A stretch of DNA of 64,000 nt. Source: Ruegeria_C sp041537905. Lineage in GTDB: Bacteria; Pseudomonadota; Alphaproteobacteria; Rhodobacterales; Rhodobacteraceae. The notes beneath the pieces are model-generated. The model had not been told where the DNA came from and searched no databases. It saw nothing but the letters and a program-made list of their open reading frames with translations. A program made the translations under genes and the position numbers. The DNA lies in assembly GCF_041537905.1 (NCBI RefSeq), contig NZ_JBGRUO010000019.1, positions 1 through 64,000 on the forward strand. The letters run 5' to 3'. Positions 8,953 to 18,673 of the stretch are shown one piece after another. Positions within the stretch are counted from its first letter, which is position 1. Every line of letters begins with the position of its first letter.

Positions 8953-10557
8953 ATGTTCGACGATTTGAAGGCGCTGAATGCGCAGGCGCAGGGACGCAGG
9001 ATTGTCGATCTGTTTGCCGCCGATCCTGAACGGGCAGGCCGGTTCTGCTGCGAAACCTCCGATACGCGGCTGGATTATTCCAAGACCCAGATCGACGACG
9101 ACATTCGCGCTGCGCTGATCGCGCTGTGTGACGAGGCCGCGCTGGCTGACAAGCGCGAGGCCATGTTCTCGGGCAAACCGATCAACGAGACCGAGGGCCG
9201 CGCGGTGTTGCATACCGCGCTGCGCAACCTCGATGGTGGCTCCGTTGATGTCGACGGTCAGGATGTCATGCCCGAGGTTCTGGCAACGCTCGACAAGATG
9301 CGCCGCTTTGCCGATGCAGTACGCGGCGGCGCGTTGACCGGGGCAGGTGGCGCAATCACGGATGTGGTCAATATCGGCATCGGCGGGTCCGATCTGGGGC
9401 CTGCGATGGCGGTGCTGGCGCTGGCGCCTTATCACGACGGGCCACACTGCCATTTCGTGTCCAATGTGGACGGGGCCGATATTGCCGACACGTTGCGCGG
9501 GCTCGACCCAACACGGACGCTGGTGATTGTCGCCTCCAAGACCTTCACCACCATCGAGACGATGACCAATGCCCGCACCGCCCGCGCCTGGATGAGCGAA
9601 GGCGGTGGCGATCCGTCCAAGCAATTTGCGGCCCTCTCCACCGCGCAGGATCTGACTGCGGCGTTCGGCATCCCGGCGGAGCATGTGTTTGGCTTCGCCG
9701 ACTGGGTCGGTGGGCGCTATTCGGTCTGGGGGCCGATCGGCCTGTCGCTGATGATTGCTATCGGTCCGAAAGCCTTCGACGCGTTCCTGCGTGGCGGGCA
9801 GGCGATGGATGTTCATTTCCGCGCCGCCGACTGGTACGAGAACATGCCGGTCCTGCTGGCGCTGGTGGGCATCTGGCATCACCAGATCTGCGGCTATCCC
9901 AGCCGTGCCGTGCTGCCCTATGATCAGCGCCTCTCGCGCCTGGCAGCCTATTTCCAGCAGCTTGAGATGGAATCGAACGGCAAATCGGTGGCGATGGATG
10001 GCAGCACTCTAACAGTACCCTCCGGCCCCATCGTCTGGGGCGAGCCCGGCACCAACGGGCAGCATGCCTTCTATCAGTTGATCCATCAGGGCACCGGCGT
10101 GGTGCCATGCGAATTCATGATCGCCGCCGAAGGGCACGAGCCCGATCTGGCCCATCACCACCGCCTGCTGATCGCCAATTGCCTGGCCCAGTCCGAGGCG
10201 CTGATGCGGGGCCGCTCGCTGGAGGAGGCGCGCGCGCGCATGGCCGCCAAGGGGCTGAGCGATGATGAGATGGAACGCCAGGCGCGGCACCGGGTCTTTG
10301 CGGGCAATCGCCCCTCGACCACGCTGATCTACCCGCAACTGACGCCCTTTGTTCTGGGCCAGATCATCGCGCTTTATGAACATCGCGTCTTTGTCGAAGG
10401 GGTCATCCTTGGCATCAACTCCTTCGATCAGTGGGGCGTTGAGCTGGGCAAGGAACTCGCCACCTCGCTGGGACCCATCGTAGATGGCGAACAGAGCGCT
10501 AAGGGCAAGGATGGCTCGACCGCCGCGCTGGTCGATTACGTCCTGCGTTATCGCTAA
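8953..10557 (+). CDS. pgi: Glucose-6-phosphate isomerase
   Basis: The 534-residue enzyme interconverts glucose 6-phosphate and fructose 6-phosphate in the cytosol. Family blocks are complete: GKPINETEGRAVLHTALRN at about 74-92, DWVGGRYSVWGPIGLS in the first signature, and GINSFDQWGVELGK as the second signature with the catalytic Lys region. It is the last gene of the zwf-pgl-pgi unit. In organisms that lack phosphofructokinase, this gene returns fructose 6-phosphate from the triose end back into the Entner-Doudoroff cycle. That is known biology of related marine bacteria, not visible here. Confidence 0.97.
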   Translation: MFDDLKALNAQAQGRRIVDLFAADPERAGRFCCETSDTRLDYSKTQIDDDIRAALIALCDEAALADKREAMFSGKPINETEGRAVLHTALRNLDGGSVDVDGQDVMPEVLATLDKMRRFADAVRGGALTGAGGAITDVVNIGIGGSDLGPAMAVLALAPYHDGPHCHFVSNVDGADIADTLRGLDPTRTLVIVASKTFTTIETMTNARTARAWMSEGGGDPSKQFAALSTAQDLTAAFGIPAEHVFGFADWVGGRYSVWGPIGLSLMIAIGPKAFDAFLRGGQAMDVHFRAADWYENMPVLLALVGIWHHQICGYPSRAVLPYDQRLSRLAAYFQQLEMESNGKSVAMDGSTLTVPSGPIVWGEPGTNGQHAFYQLIHQGTGVVPCEFMIAAEGHEPDLAHHHRLLIANCLAQSEALMRGRSLEEARARMAAKGLSDDEMERQARHRVFAGNRPSTTLIYPQLTPFVLGQIIALYEHRVFVEGVILGINSFDQWGVELGKELATSLGPIVDGEQSAKGKDGSTAALVDYVLRYR

Positions 10558-10724
10558 GCTTTCTGCCATCTTGTCAGGCGCGCCTGCGCTCGTCAGAGTG
10601 CAGGTCGGGAGGAGAGAAACGCAGCATCCGCTTGACGCGATGCAGCGTGCGCTGTTCCCGTTTGGAGTGACGTGACACGACGGCCCCGGCAAAAGGATGG
10701 GCCGCGGATTGGGAGGATACTGCC

Positions 10725-12344
10725 ATGCTCGGACAGATGATGACGCAGCATTTGCTGATTTCGTCTTTGATCGACCACGCCGAAAAATACCACGGTGAAA
10801 CGGAAATATGGTCGGTCAACACCACGGGTGGTGTCGAAGAAACGAACTGGGCGCAGGTGGCGGGCAACGCCCGGCGTCTGGGTTCGGTCCTGAGCGCGCT
10901 GGGGTTGGAGCCACAAGCGCGGGTCGCAACGCTGGCCTGGAACAACCGCCGCCATCTTGAGACCTACTTCGGGGTCTCCGGCGCCGGGCTGGTTCTGCAT
11001 ACGATCAATCCCCGGCTCTTTCCCGAGCAGCTGGTCTATATCATGAACCATGCCGAAGACCGGGTGCTGCTGCTGGATGCCACCTTTGTGCCGCTGGTCG
11101 CGCCGCTTCTGCCGCAACTGGAAACGCTCGAACATGTGGTTCTGCTGGGGCCGCGTGACGGCGCGGCGGCGGAGCAAATTCCGGGGTTGAAATTCTATGA
11201 CGAGTGGATCGCAACCGGCGATCCGGAGTTTGCCTGGCCCTCGTTTGATGAAAACACCGCGTCGAGCATGTGCTACACTTCTGGCACCACCGGTCATCCC
11301 AAGGGTGTGCTCTATTCCCACCGCTCCACGATGCTGCACAGCTTCGGTTCCAACACCCGAGATTGTATCGGCTTTTCGGCGCAAGACGTGGTGCTGCCGG
11401 TTGTCCCGATGTTCCATGTAAATGCCTGGGGCACGCCGTATGCCTGCGCCATGTCCGGCTCGCGCATGGTGCTGCCGGGCCCTGATCTGAGCGGTGAGGC
11501 AGTGGTCGGGCTGATTGACCGCCATGGTGTAACAATCGCCCTTGGCGTGCCGACAATCTGGCAGGGGCTGCTGGCCTATGCGCGCGGCAGCAATACCACG
11601 CTCGCCAGTCTCGAACGCACGGTAATTGGCGGGTCGGCCTGTCCACCCTCAATGATTGCCGAGTTCCGCGACACCTACAATGTGGAAACGGTACATGCCT
11701 GGGGCATGTCCGAGATGAGCCCGCTGGGAACCACCAATGTGCCGCTGGCGAAACATGCCAAACTGCCCATCGACGAGCAGCACCGCCTGCGCGAAAATCA
11801 GGGAAGACCACCCTACGGGGTCGAGATGAAGATCGTCGATGATGACGGCGATGCGCTGCCCAATGATGGCGAGACCCAGGGCGACCTGATGGTGCGCGGC
11901 CATTGGGTGCTGGACACTTACTTCCGCAAACAGGACGAAAACCTGCTGCAGGATGGCTGGTTCGCCACCGGCGACGTGGCCACGATTGACCCCGATGGCT
12001 ATATGACCATCCGTGATCGCTCCAAGGATATCATCAAATCGGGGGGCGAGTGGATCAGCTCGGTCGAGTTGGAAAACATCGCCGTAGGCCACCCCAAACT
12101 GGCCGATGCCGCCGTGGTCGGCGTGCCGCATCCGAAATGGGATGAGCGGCCTCTGCTGGTGGCGGTAAGCGATGAGGGGCAGGACCCGACTCAGGATGAG
12201 TTGCTGGCCTATTTCGACGACAAGATCGCCAAATGGCAGATTCCCGATGCCGTGGTCTTTGTCGAGGCGCTGCCACGCAACGCAACCGGCAAGGTTCTCA
12301 AACGAACCCTGCGCGATCAGTTTGGTGATGCGCTGACCGGTTGA
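10725..12344 (+). CDS. dmdB: AMP-forming acyl-CoA synthetase, DmdB-type (3-methylmercaptopropionate-CoA ligase)
   Basis: The 539-residue protein has the ANL-superfamily motifs YTSGTTGHPKGV (about 184-195), AWGMSEMSPLGT, TGDVATIDPDGY and the catalytic Lys523 in NATGKVLK. Several positions I recall as important in the DmdB of Ruegeria lacuscaerulea are conserved at the same numbers: Trp235, Gly302, Pro333, Arg432, the hinge Asp435 and Lys523. Length and N-terminus (MLGQMM) also fit DmdB. DmdB activates methylmercaptopropionate from DMSP demethylation to its CoA ester. A medium-chain fatty acyl-CoA ligase remains possible because the family accepts these too. dmdA, dmdC and dmdD are not in the window. 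Confidence 0.8.
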   Translation: MLGQMMTQHLLISSLIDHAEKYHGETEIWSVNTTGGVEETNWAQVAGNARRLGSVLSALGLEPQARVATLAWNNRRHLETYFGVSGAGLVLHTINPRLFPEQLVYIMNHAEDRVLLLDATFVPLVAPLLPQLETLEHVVLLGPRDGAAAEQIPGLKFYDEWIATGDPEFAWPSFDENTASSMCYTSGTTGHPKGVLYSHRSTMLHSFGSNTRDCIGFSAQDVVLPVVPMFHVNAWGTPYACAMSGSRMVLPGPDLSGEAVVGLIDRHGVTIALGVPTIWQGLLAYARGSNTTLASLERTVIGGSACPPSMIAEFRDTYNVETVHAWGMSEMSPLGTTNVPLAKHAKLPIDEQHRLRENQGRPPYGVEMKIVDDDGDALPNDGETQGDLMVRGHWVLDTYFRKQDENLLQDGWFATGDVATIDPDGYMTIRDRSKDIIKSGGEWISSVELENIAVGHPKLADAAVVGVPHPKWDERPLLVAVSDEGQDPTQDELLAYFDDKIAKWQIPDAVVFVEALPRNATGKVLKRTLRDQFGDALTG

Positions 12345-12619
12345 CCGGGACCGGTCACTAAGAGTTTCGGCACCGCACCAACGGGGAAAATCACGGCTTT
12401 GCGATCATATGTGAGGTCTTTGCCCTGCTTCGCCTCGGCAAGACTTGACATCTTGTCGCACCGGGTGACAGCTTGGTCCGCACTGGGAGCGATAATTAAA
12501 TCAAGTGCTTGGAATCGGTTGAAGAGGATCGACAAGGTCCTGTAACCATTAAGGTCCGTAAAGGCGGGCCCGGACTGCACCTGATGACGCGCCCGCTAAA
12601 AACACAGTGGGAGATATAA

Positions 12620-13588
12620 ATGAAACATTTCGGAAAGCTGGGCCTTGCATCGTTGGCAACTGCCGCCTTCATGGCGCCTGCTGCGATGGCCGAAGAATTC
12701 ATCACCATCGGCACCGGTAGTGTGACCGGTGTCTATTACCCGACCGGCGGCGCGATCTGCCGACTGGTCAACAAGGGCCGCAAGGAACACGGCATCCGCT
12801 GCTCGGTCGAATCGACCGGCGGGTCTGTCTACAACATTGAGACAATCCGTGAAGGCGAGTTGGAATTTGGCGTTGTACAGTCCGATTGGCAGCATCACGC
12901 TTTTAACGGCAGCTCCAAGTTTGAAGATGATGGCCCTTTCGAAAACCTGCGTGCTGTTTTCTCGGTTCATCCAGAACCCTTCACGGTCGTGGCCCGAGCA
13001 GATGCGGGTATCGCTAACTTTGAAGACCTCAAAGGCAAACGTGTCAATATCGGCAATCCCGGTTCCGGCCAGCGTGGCACGATGGAATTGCTGATGGAAG
13101 AGATGGGATGGTCAAAAGACGATTTCGAACTGGCATCAGAACTAAAAGCGGCTGAACAATCAGCGGCGTTGTGTGACAATCAGATTGACGCGATGATATA
13201 CACAGTTGGTCACCCAGCGGGTTCTATTCAGGAAGCAACCACCGCCTGTGATTCAGTGCTGGTGAATGTCGCGGGCGATGTGGTCAACAAGTTGGTGGAT
13301 GAAAACTCGTTCTACCGGACAGCGACCATTCCCGGTGGTATGTATCGCGGCAACGACCAAGATGCATCAACCTTTGGTGTCGCCGCCACATTTGTGAGCT
13401 CTGCCGACGTCTCAGATGAGGCGGTCTATGCGGTTGTCAGCTCGGTGTTCGAGAACTTTGACGACTTCAAGAAGCTGCACCCGGCTTTTACCAACCTGAC
13501 GCCTGAAGAGATGATCGTTGAGGGTCTGTCCGCTCCGCTGCATCCTGGCGCGGCCAAGTACTACAAGGAAAAAGGCTGGATCGAATAA
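12620..13588 (+). CDS. TAXI family TRAP transporter solute-binding protein
   Basis: The 322-residue periplasmic protein begins with a signal peptide cleaved near AAMAEE. It has the TAXI-type N-terminus ITIGTGSVTGVYYPTGGAIC and the block FGVVQSDWQHHAFNG. It delivers a substrate, often a dicarboxylate or amino acid such as glutamate, to the fused TRAP permease encoded next. The substrate is not determined. GGGAG precedes the ATG. A strong hairpin separates it from the permease gene, as is common where the binding protein must be made in excess. Codon use is slightly less GC-rich than in the flanking genes. Confidence 0.9.
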   Translation: MKHFGKLGLASLATAAFMAPAAMAEEFITIGTGSVTGVYYPTGGAICRLVNKGRKEHGIRCSVESTGGSVYNIETIREGELEFGVVQSDWQHHAFNGSSKFEDDGPFENLRAVFSVHPEPFTVVARADAGIANFEDLKGKRVNIGNPGSGQRGTMELLMEEMGWSKDDFELASELKAAEQSAALCDNQIDAMIYTVGHPAGSIQEATTACDSVLVNVAGDVVNKLVDENSFYRTATIPGGMYRGNDQDASTFGVAATFVSSADVSDEAVYAVVSSVFENFDDFKKLHPAFTNLTPEEMIVEGLSAPLHPGAAKYYKEKGWIE

Positions 13589-13601
13589 GATCAGCTGAAC
13601 A

Positions 13602-13625
13602 GCGGGGCGCATCGATTGCGCCCCG
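13602..13625 (+). terminator. Intra-operon hairpin (partial terminator) after TRAP binding protein gene
   Basis: CGGGGCGCA and TGCGCCCCG arms enclose a short loop and are followed by TTT. It lies 14 bases after the binding-protein stop and upstream of the permease gene. It probably reduces read-through and protects the upstream mRNA. Confidence 0.6.
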
Positions 13626-13687
13626 TTTGCCCTTACGGGCCCAGAACCAGAACCGTCACAAAGACGGACCGGACAGGGAGATGACGC

Positions 13688-16300
13688 ATGGCCTCTGACA
13701 CACAGGGCAATCGCCCGCTCAGCGAAGAAGAACTACAGGAACTGGTCGCCTCCTCTGATGCGGGCGCGCGCGATCCGGCTGGCAATGTCGGGCTGTTCCT
13801 CGCCATCGTGGCGGTGATCTGGTCGGTGTTTCAGGTCATTCTGGCCTCGCCTCTATCCAACTATATCCTGCCGGGCAGCGTGGTGAACAACTCGCGCCAG
13901 ATTCATCTGGCCTTTGCCATGTTCCTGGCCTTTTCCGCCTATCCGGCGCTGAAATCCAGCCCGCGCAATTACATCCCGATCCAGGACTGGATCATGGGCC
14001 TCGCCGGGTCGTTCCTCGCGCTTTACGGTTATTTCTTCTACAACAAGATCGTCGATGCGGGCGGTCTGGCGGATGATACCGACAAGTGGTTCGCGCTTGT
14101 TGGCCTGCTACTGCTGTTTGAGGCCGCGCGTCGCGCGCTTGGCCCGGCCATGGCGATCATCGCAACGATATTCCTTGCTTATGTGTTCTTCGGTTCGTCC
14201 GAATGGGTGCCCGAAGTCATCCGCTGGAAGGGCGCCAGCCTGCAAAAGGCGATGAGCCATATGTGGATCACCTCCGAAGGCGTGTTCGGCATCGCCCTAG
14301 GCGTCTCCACCAAATTCGTCTTCCTCTTTGTCCTGTTCGGCGCGCTTTTGGATAAGGCCGGGGCAGGGAACTACTTCATCAAGATGGCGTTCGGCGCGCT
14401 GGGTCACCTGCGCGGCGGTCCGGCCAAGGCTGCTGTTGTGGGCTCTGCCGCTACCGGCCTCATTTCCGGTTCTTCCATCGCCAACGTGGTCACCACCGGC
14501 ACCTTCACCATTCCGCTGATGAAGCGGGTCGGCTTTTCCTCGGAAAAAGCTGGCGCGGTTGAGGTCGCCTCGTCCGTGAACGGTCAGATCATGCCGCCCG
14601 TGATGGGCGCGGCGGCCTTCCTGATGGTGGAATATGTCGGCATCTCCTATGTCGAAGTGATCACCCACGCCTTCCTGCCCGCCGCGATCTCCTACATCGC
14701 GCTGGTCTATATCGTGCATCTTGAGGCGGTGAAGCGGAACATGCCGACGCTGGGCAACCGCGTCGTTTCGATGGGTCGGACCATCGGCGGCATGGCCATC
14801 TTCTTCGTTGGCTTCGCGGCATTGTGTTACGGGGTGCAATACCCGATCAAGGCGATCATCGCAGTGATACCGGGGGCATCGGGCCTTGTGCTGTCAGCCC
14901 TTGTTGTCCTCGTCTATCTGCTGCTGCTGAAACTGGCAGCAGGGGTCAAGGACCTCGTCCCGGACGATCCCAACGCCAAAGAGGTCGAACTGCCGGTGAT
15001 CGCCGAGATCTACAAGGCGGGGCTGTATTACCTGCTGCCGATCATCGTCTTGGTCTATTTCCTGATGATCGAACAGAAATCGCCGGGCCTGTCCGCGTTC
15101 TGGGCGACGACGCTGCTCTTTGCGATCCTGTTGACACAAAAGCCGCTCAAGTCGATCTTTCGCGGTGAAAACAGAACCGCCAACGCCTTCATGGATGGGG
15201 TCGTTGACCTGTGGCAGGGGCTGATCGACGGCGCGCGCAACATGATCGGCATCGCGCTCGCCACCGCCACTGCGGGCGTGATCGTGGGCACCGTGACGCT
15301 GACGGGTGTGGGGCAGGTAATGGCCGATCTGGTCGAGTTCCTGTCCGGCGGCAACCTGATCGCCATGCTGGCGCTGGTGGGGCTGCTCAGCCTGATCCTC
15401 GGGATGGGCCTGCCGACTACGGCGAACTATATCGTGGTCAGTTCGCTGATGGCCGGTGTGGTTGTGGAGCTGGGCGCGCAGGACGGGTTGATCGTGCCGC
15501 TGATCGCGGTGCATCTCTTCGTGTTCTACTTCGGCATCATGGCCGACGTGACGCCCCCCGTCGGACTGGCGAGCTTTGCTGCTGCCGCCGTTTCGGGTGG
15601 CGATGCGATCAAGACGGGGTTCACCGCATTCTTCTACAGCTTGCGGACCGTGGCGCTGCCTTTCGTGTTCATCTTCAACACTGATCTCTTGCTGATCGAT
15701 GTGACCTGGATGCAGGGAATATTGGTCGCGATATCCGCCACCATCGCGATCCTGATCTTCACCGCGGGCACCATGGGCTGGTTCCTGACCAAGAACCGCA
15801 TCTATGAAAGCATCGCGCTGATCCTGATCGCCTTTGCCCTGTTCCGGCCCGATTTCTTCATGGACCGTATCTCGCCTCCGTATCAGTTGATCGAACCGGC
15901 GGGTCTGGTCGACGCGGTCGGGTCCGCGCCTGCGGGCAGCGAGATGCGGATGACGGTCGAAGGGCCCGATTTCGACACTGGCGAGATGAAGGAAACCACG
16001 CTGCAGCTCACCATCGGCGCGGAAGAGGGCGGTCAGGCCCGCGTTGACGCGCTTGGCCTGATGCTGCTGCCCGAAGATGGCATCGTGAAGCTGGACGAGC
16101 CGCTCTTTGGCACGCCTGTCGCCGATGATCTGGACGAGTTCGATTTCTATGCGGATGATCCTGTCCGCGTGATGACCGTCCTGGCGCCGCAGAGCCAGCC
16201 AGCGAAAGAGCTGGTCTTCATCCCCGCGCTGCTCCTGCTTGGCCTGATCGCCTTCCTGCAGCGCGGCCGTGCCGCAAGACAAACAGAGGTGATCGCATGA
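13688..16300 (+). CDS. TRAP transporter fused permease (4TM/12TM) with C-terminal DUF3394-like domain
   Basis: The 870-residue inner-membrane protein combines the small (DctQ-like) and large (DctM-like) TRAP subunits, as is typical for TAXI systems. The first hydrophobic helices lie within residues 30-160. The DctM-like core includes GSSIANVVTTGTFTIPLMK and LGMGLPTTANYIVVSSLM. After the last permease helices, a soluble stretch from about 735 to 840 resembles DUF3394, and a final helix follows. GGGAG lies 8 bases before the ATG. The stop overlaps the start of the universal stress gene (ATGA), indicating translational coupling. Confidence 0.92.
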   Translation: MASDTQGNRPLSEEELQELVASSDAGARDPAGNVGLFLAIVAVIWSVFQVILASPLSNYILPGSVVNNSRQIHLAFAMFLAFSAYPALKSSPRNYIPIQDWIMGLAGSFLALYGYFFYNKIVDAGGLADDTDKWFALVGLLLLFEAARRALGPAMAIIATIFLAYVFFGSSEWVPEVIRWKGASLQKAMSHMWITSEGVFGIALGVSTKFVFLFVLFGALLDKAGAGNYFIKMAFGALGHLRGGPAKAAVVGSAATGLISGSSIANVVTTGTFTIPLMKRVGFSSEKAGAVEVASSVNGQIMPPVMGAAAFLMVEYVGISYVEVITHAFLPAAISYIALVYIVHLEAVKRNMPTLGNRVVSMGRTIGGMAIFFVGFAALCYGVQYPIKAIIAVIPGASGLVLSALVVLVYLLLLKLAAGVKDLVPDDPNAKEVELPVIAEIYKAGLYYLLPIIVLVYFLMIEQKSPGLSAFWATTLLFAILLTQKPLKSIFRGENRTANAFMDGVVDLWQGLIDGARNMIGIALATATAGVIVGTVTLTGVGQVMADLVEFLSGGNLIAMLALVGLLSLILGMGLPTTANYIVVSSLMAGVVVELGAQDGLIVPLIAVHLFVFYFGIMADVTPPVGLASFAAAAVSGGDAIKTGFTAFFYSLRTVALPFVFIFNTDLLLIDVTWMQGILVAISATIAILIFTAGTMGWFLTKNRIYESIALILIAFALFRPDFFMDRISPPYQLIEPAGLVDAVGSAPAGSEMRMTVEGPDFDTGEMKETTLQLTIGAEEGGQARVDALGLMLLPEDGIVKLDEPLFGTPVADDLDEFDFYADDPVRVMTVLAPQSQPAKELVFIPALLLLGLIAFLQRGRAARQTEVIA

Positions 16301-16728
16301 CCCGTTCCGTTCTTTGTGCCGTCGATGCTGGAAAGCCCGAAAGCGACGCCGAAGTGCTGCGTCAGGCAGCGCGCCTTGCTGATCTGGATGCTGCGCAGCT
16401 GGATGTTGTCACCGTGCTGCCGGATTTCGGCGAATCCTTTGTCTCGCAGTTCTTTGAGCCGCAGCATCACGAGCATGCCATCCAACAGGCGCAGCAGGCG
16501 CTGGAGGCTCTGGGCAAGTCGGTGCTGGGCGAGGAGCGCAATGCCAAGGTCCGACATGTGGTGGCGACCGGCTCGGCCTATCAAGAGATCCTGAGAACCG
16601 CCGAAAGCGCGGGCAGCGATCTGATCGTGATCGGCGCGCATCGACCTGATCTGAAGGATTATCTGCTGGGCCCCAATGCCGCACGCGTGGTGCGCCATTC
16701 GACGGTATCGGTCTACGTCGTCCGCTAA
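16297..16728 (+). CDS. Universal stress protein A family, TRAP-associated (TeaD-like)
   Basis: This 143-residue single UspA domain opens with RSVLCAVDAG. It has the ATP-binding region VIGAHRPDLKDYLLGPNAAR, with glycines in the G-x2-G-x9-G-type arrangement modified. It overlaps the TRAP permease gene by 4 bases. In Halomonas, TeaD, a UspA-like protein encoded with the ectoine TRAP transporter TeaABC, modulates transport activity in an ATP-dependent way. A similar role here is inferred from the context. Confidence 0.88.
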   Translation: MTRSVLCAVDAGKPESDAEVLRQAARLADLDAAQLDVVTVLPDFGESFVSQFFEPQHHEHAIQQAQQALEALGKSVLGEERNAKVRHVVATGSAYQEILRTAESAGSDLIVIGAHRPDLKDYLLGPNAARVVRHSTVSVYVVR

Positions 16729-16747
16729 GCCAGGACCTTATCCTCAC

Positions 16748-16775
16748 AAGGCCCCGGACCTTGTCCGGGGCTTTT
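16748..16775. terminator. Intrinsic terminator after TRAP operon
   Basis: AAGGCCCCGGAC and GTCCGGGGCTTTT form a 10-bp GC stem with a 3-base loop and a T run, 20 bases after the universal stress gene stop. The 190 bases from here to the converging ABC gene hold only a possible 33-codon frame (16858-16959) and no convincing gene. Confidence 0.85.
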
Positions 16776-16963
16776 GCGTGATCGCCGCCTAGATCACGGC
16801 AGTCAGGCATGCGATACCACAACCCCTGTCCCACGTCCTTGAGACGCTGAAGGCCCAATGGGTACCGTTCGCACCTGCCGCCCGGGTGGTTTCGCGCTTT
16901 ATCCAAACGCAAAGGGCGAGGCGGCGATCGGTGATCTTGCGCCGGATGGGCTGAAGTAACGGC

Positions 16964-18673
16964 TCAGCTTTCCGCCACGAGGTTCTCGGTCGACAGATCG
17001 TCGAGCTTTGGCATCAGCTCCAGCAACTCGCGCGCGTACTCTGTTTGCGGATTGGCAAACAGATCATCGGTCTGCTGGATTTCTGCGATCTTGCCCCCCT
17101 TCATCACCGCCACGCGGTCGCACATCTGACGCACCACCGGCAAGTCATGCGAGATGAACAGCATGGTCAGGCCCAGATGTTCCTGCAGGTCCTTCAGGAT
17201 ATTGAGTATCTGCGCCTGAATCGAGACATCGAGCGCGCTGGTCGGTTCATCACAGATCAGGAAGCGCGGCTGTGTCGCCAAGGCCCGCGCGATCGAGATG
17301 CGCTGCCGCTGCCCGCCCGAGAATTCATGCGGGTATTTCACCGCCGCCTCGGCGCCAAGGCCGACCTGATCCAGCAACTCGCGCACCCGCTTGTCGATGG
17401 CGCTGCCTTCCAGCAGGCGGTGATGGCGGATCGGTTCGGCCACGATATCATCCACCCGCATGCGCGGGTTGAGCGATGAATAGGGGTCCTGGAAGATCAT
17501 CTGGATTTCCTGGCGATAGGCGTTCAGCGCCGCCTTATCGCTCAGGTCGCTGACCACCTGACCATCAAAGGTGATGCGGCCTTCATCCACGTCGTAGAGC
17601 CCGGCGATCATCCGCGCGACCGTGGACTTTCCGGACCCGGATTCGCCCACCACACCAAAGACCTCGCCCGGTTTGATGTCGAAACTCACCGAATCCACCG
17701 CCGTGAAATACTCCCGGTCCCAGGGCAGCAGACCCTTGCGCAGCAGAAACCGCTTGGTAATGCCCTCGATCTTGAACAGCGGTTTCGACATGTCATTGTC
17801 GGTCTTGGGCCAGTTACGCGCCAGATCCTCGATGGCGAAGCGGGTTTCGCGCCCGCCATAGCTGATCTGCGGAAAGCGGTGCAACTTGAGCGTCGGGCGC
17901 GGCACAGCGGCGATGAGTGACTTGGTATAGGGGTGTTGCGGATTGCCCATGATCTCATGCGTGGGCCCGCTTTCGACCGGCTCGCCATCATACATCACGG
18001 TAACCAGATCAGTGGTCTCGGCAATCACGCCCATGTCATGGGTCACCAGGATCACGCCAACCTGACGTTCGCGCGCCAGCTCCTTGATCAGGTCAAGGAT
18101 TTGCGCCTGCACCGCCACATCCAGCGCGGTGGTCGGCTCATCGGCGATGATGACATCCGGGTCTGAACAGAGCGCCAGCGCAATGACTACCCGCTGCCGC
18201 ATACCGCCGGAAAACTGATGCGGATACTGGTTCAGCCGCGTATCGGGATCGGGGATGCCGACCCGGTCGATCAGGCCGCGGGCGCGTTTGGTGGCCTCAG
18301 CCTCGGAGATATCGTGATGGGCCAGAATGGTCTCGACCAGTTGCTCCTTGACGGTAAAGAGCGGGTTCAGCGAGGTCAGCGGGTCCTGAAAGATCATCGA
18401 GATGCTACGCCCGCGCAGTTTGCGCATGGCCTCGTCATCCAAGCCGCTGATCTGGTCGCCCTTGAAGCTGATCACGCCAGCGGTGATATGGCCGGGCCGT
18501 TCCAGCAGCCCCAGCACCGCCGCGCCGATGGTGGATTTACCGGCTCCGGACTCGCCCACAAGCCCGTGGATCTGGCCGGGCTCAACGACCAGCGAGGCAT
18601 GGTTCACCGCCCGGAATATCTTGCGCCGGGTCGGGAATTCGACGGTCAGGTCTTTGATATCAAGTAAGGTCAT
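16964..18673 (-). CDS. Dipeptide/oligopeptide-type ABC transporter, two ATPase domains in one protein
   Basis: The 569-residue cytosolic protein carries two complete ABC domains, equivalent to DppD and DppF fused. The first has Walker A GESGAGKS at about 40-47 and signature FSGGMRQR. The second, from about residue 285, has GESGSGKST and FSGGQRQR. Each is followed by the extension typical of the peptide subfamily (PQHPYTKSL in the first). The start at 18673 overlaps the upstream permease stop (ATGA); a longer frame to 18775 would run into the permease gene and is rejected. It energises the two permeases encoded next. Confidence 0.93.
   Translation of the reverse strand: MTLLDIKDLTVEFPTRRKIFRAVNHASLVVEPGQIHGLVGESGAGKSTIGAAVLGLLERPGHITAGVISFKGDQISGLDDEAMRKLRGRSISMIFQDPLTSLNPLFTVKEQLVETILAHHDISEAEATKRARGLIDRVGIPDPDTRLNQYPHQFSGGMRQRVVIALALCSDPDVIIADEPTTALDVAVQAQILDLIKELARERQVGVILVTHDMGVIAETTDLVTVMYDGEPVESGPTHEIMGNPQHPYTKSLIAAVPRPTLKLHRFPQISYGGRETRFAIEDLARNWPKTDNDMSKPLFKIEGITKRFLLRKGLLPWDREYFTAVDSVSFDIKPGEVFGVVGESGSGKSTVARMIAGLYDVDEGRITFDGQVVSDLSDKAALNAYRQEIQMIFQDPYSSLNPRMRVDDIVAEPIRHHRLLEGSAIDKRVRELLDQVGLGAEAAVKYPHEFSGGQRQRISIARALATQPRFLICDEPTSALDVSIQAQILNILKDLQEHLGLTMLFISHDLPVVRQMCDRVAVMKGGKIAEIQQTDDLFANPQTEYARELLELMPKLDDLSTENLVAES

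Noticed and set aside
12336..12358. GACCGGT/ACCGGTC inverted repeat at the end of the DmdB-like gene as a terminator
   Set aside because: The stem overlaps the last codons and has no T run, so termination is not supported. The remaining 12345-12619 gap shows only the ribosome binding site of the TRAP gene.
16858..16959. 33-codon frame in the gap after the universal stress gene (starts MGTVRTCRPGG)
   Set aside because: No ribosome binding site and no recognisable family; it may be a gene remnant but cannot be supported.
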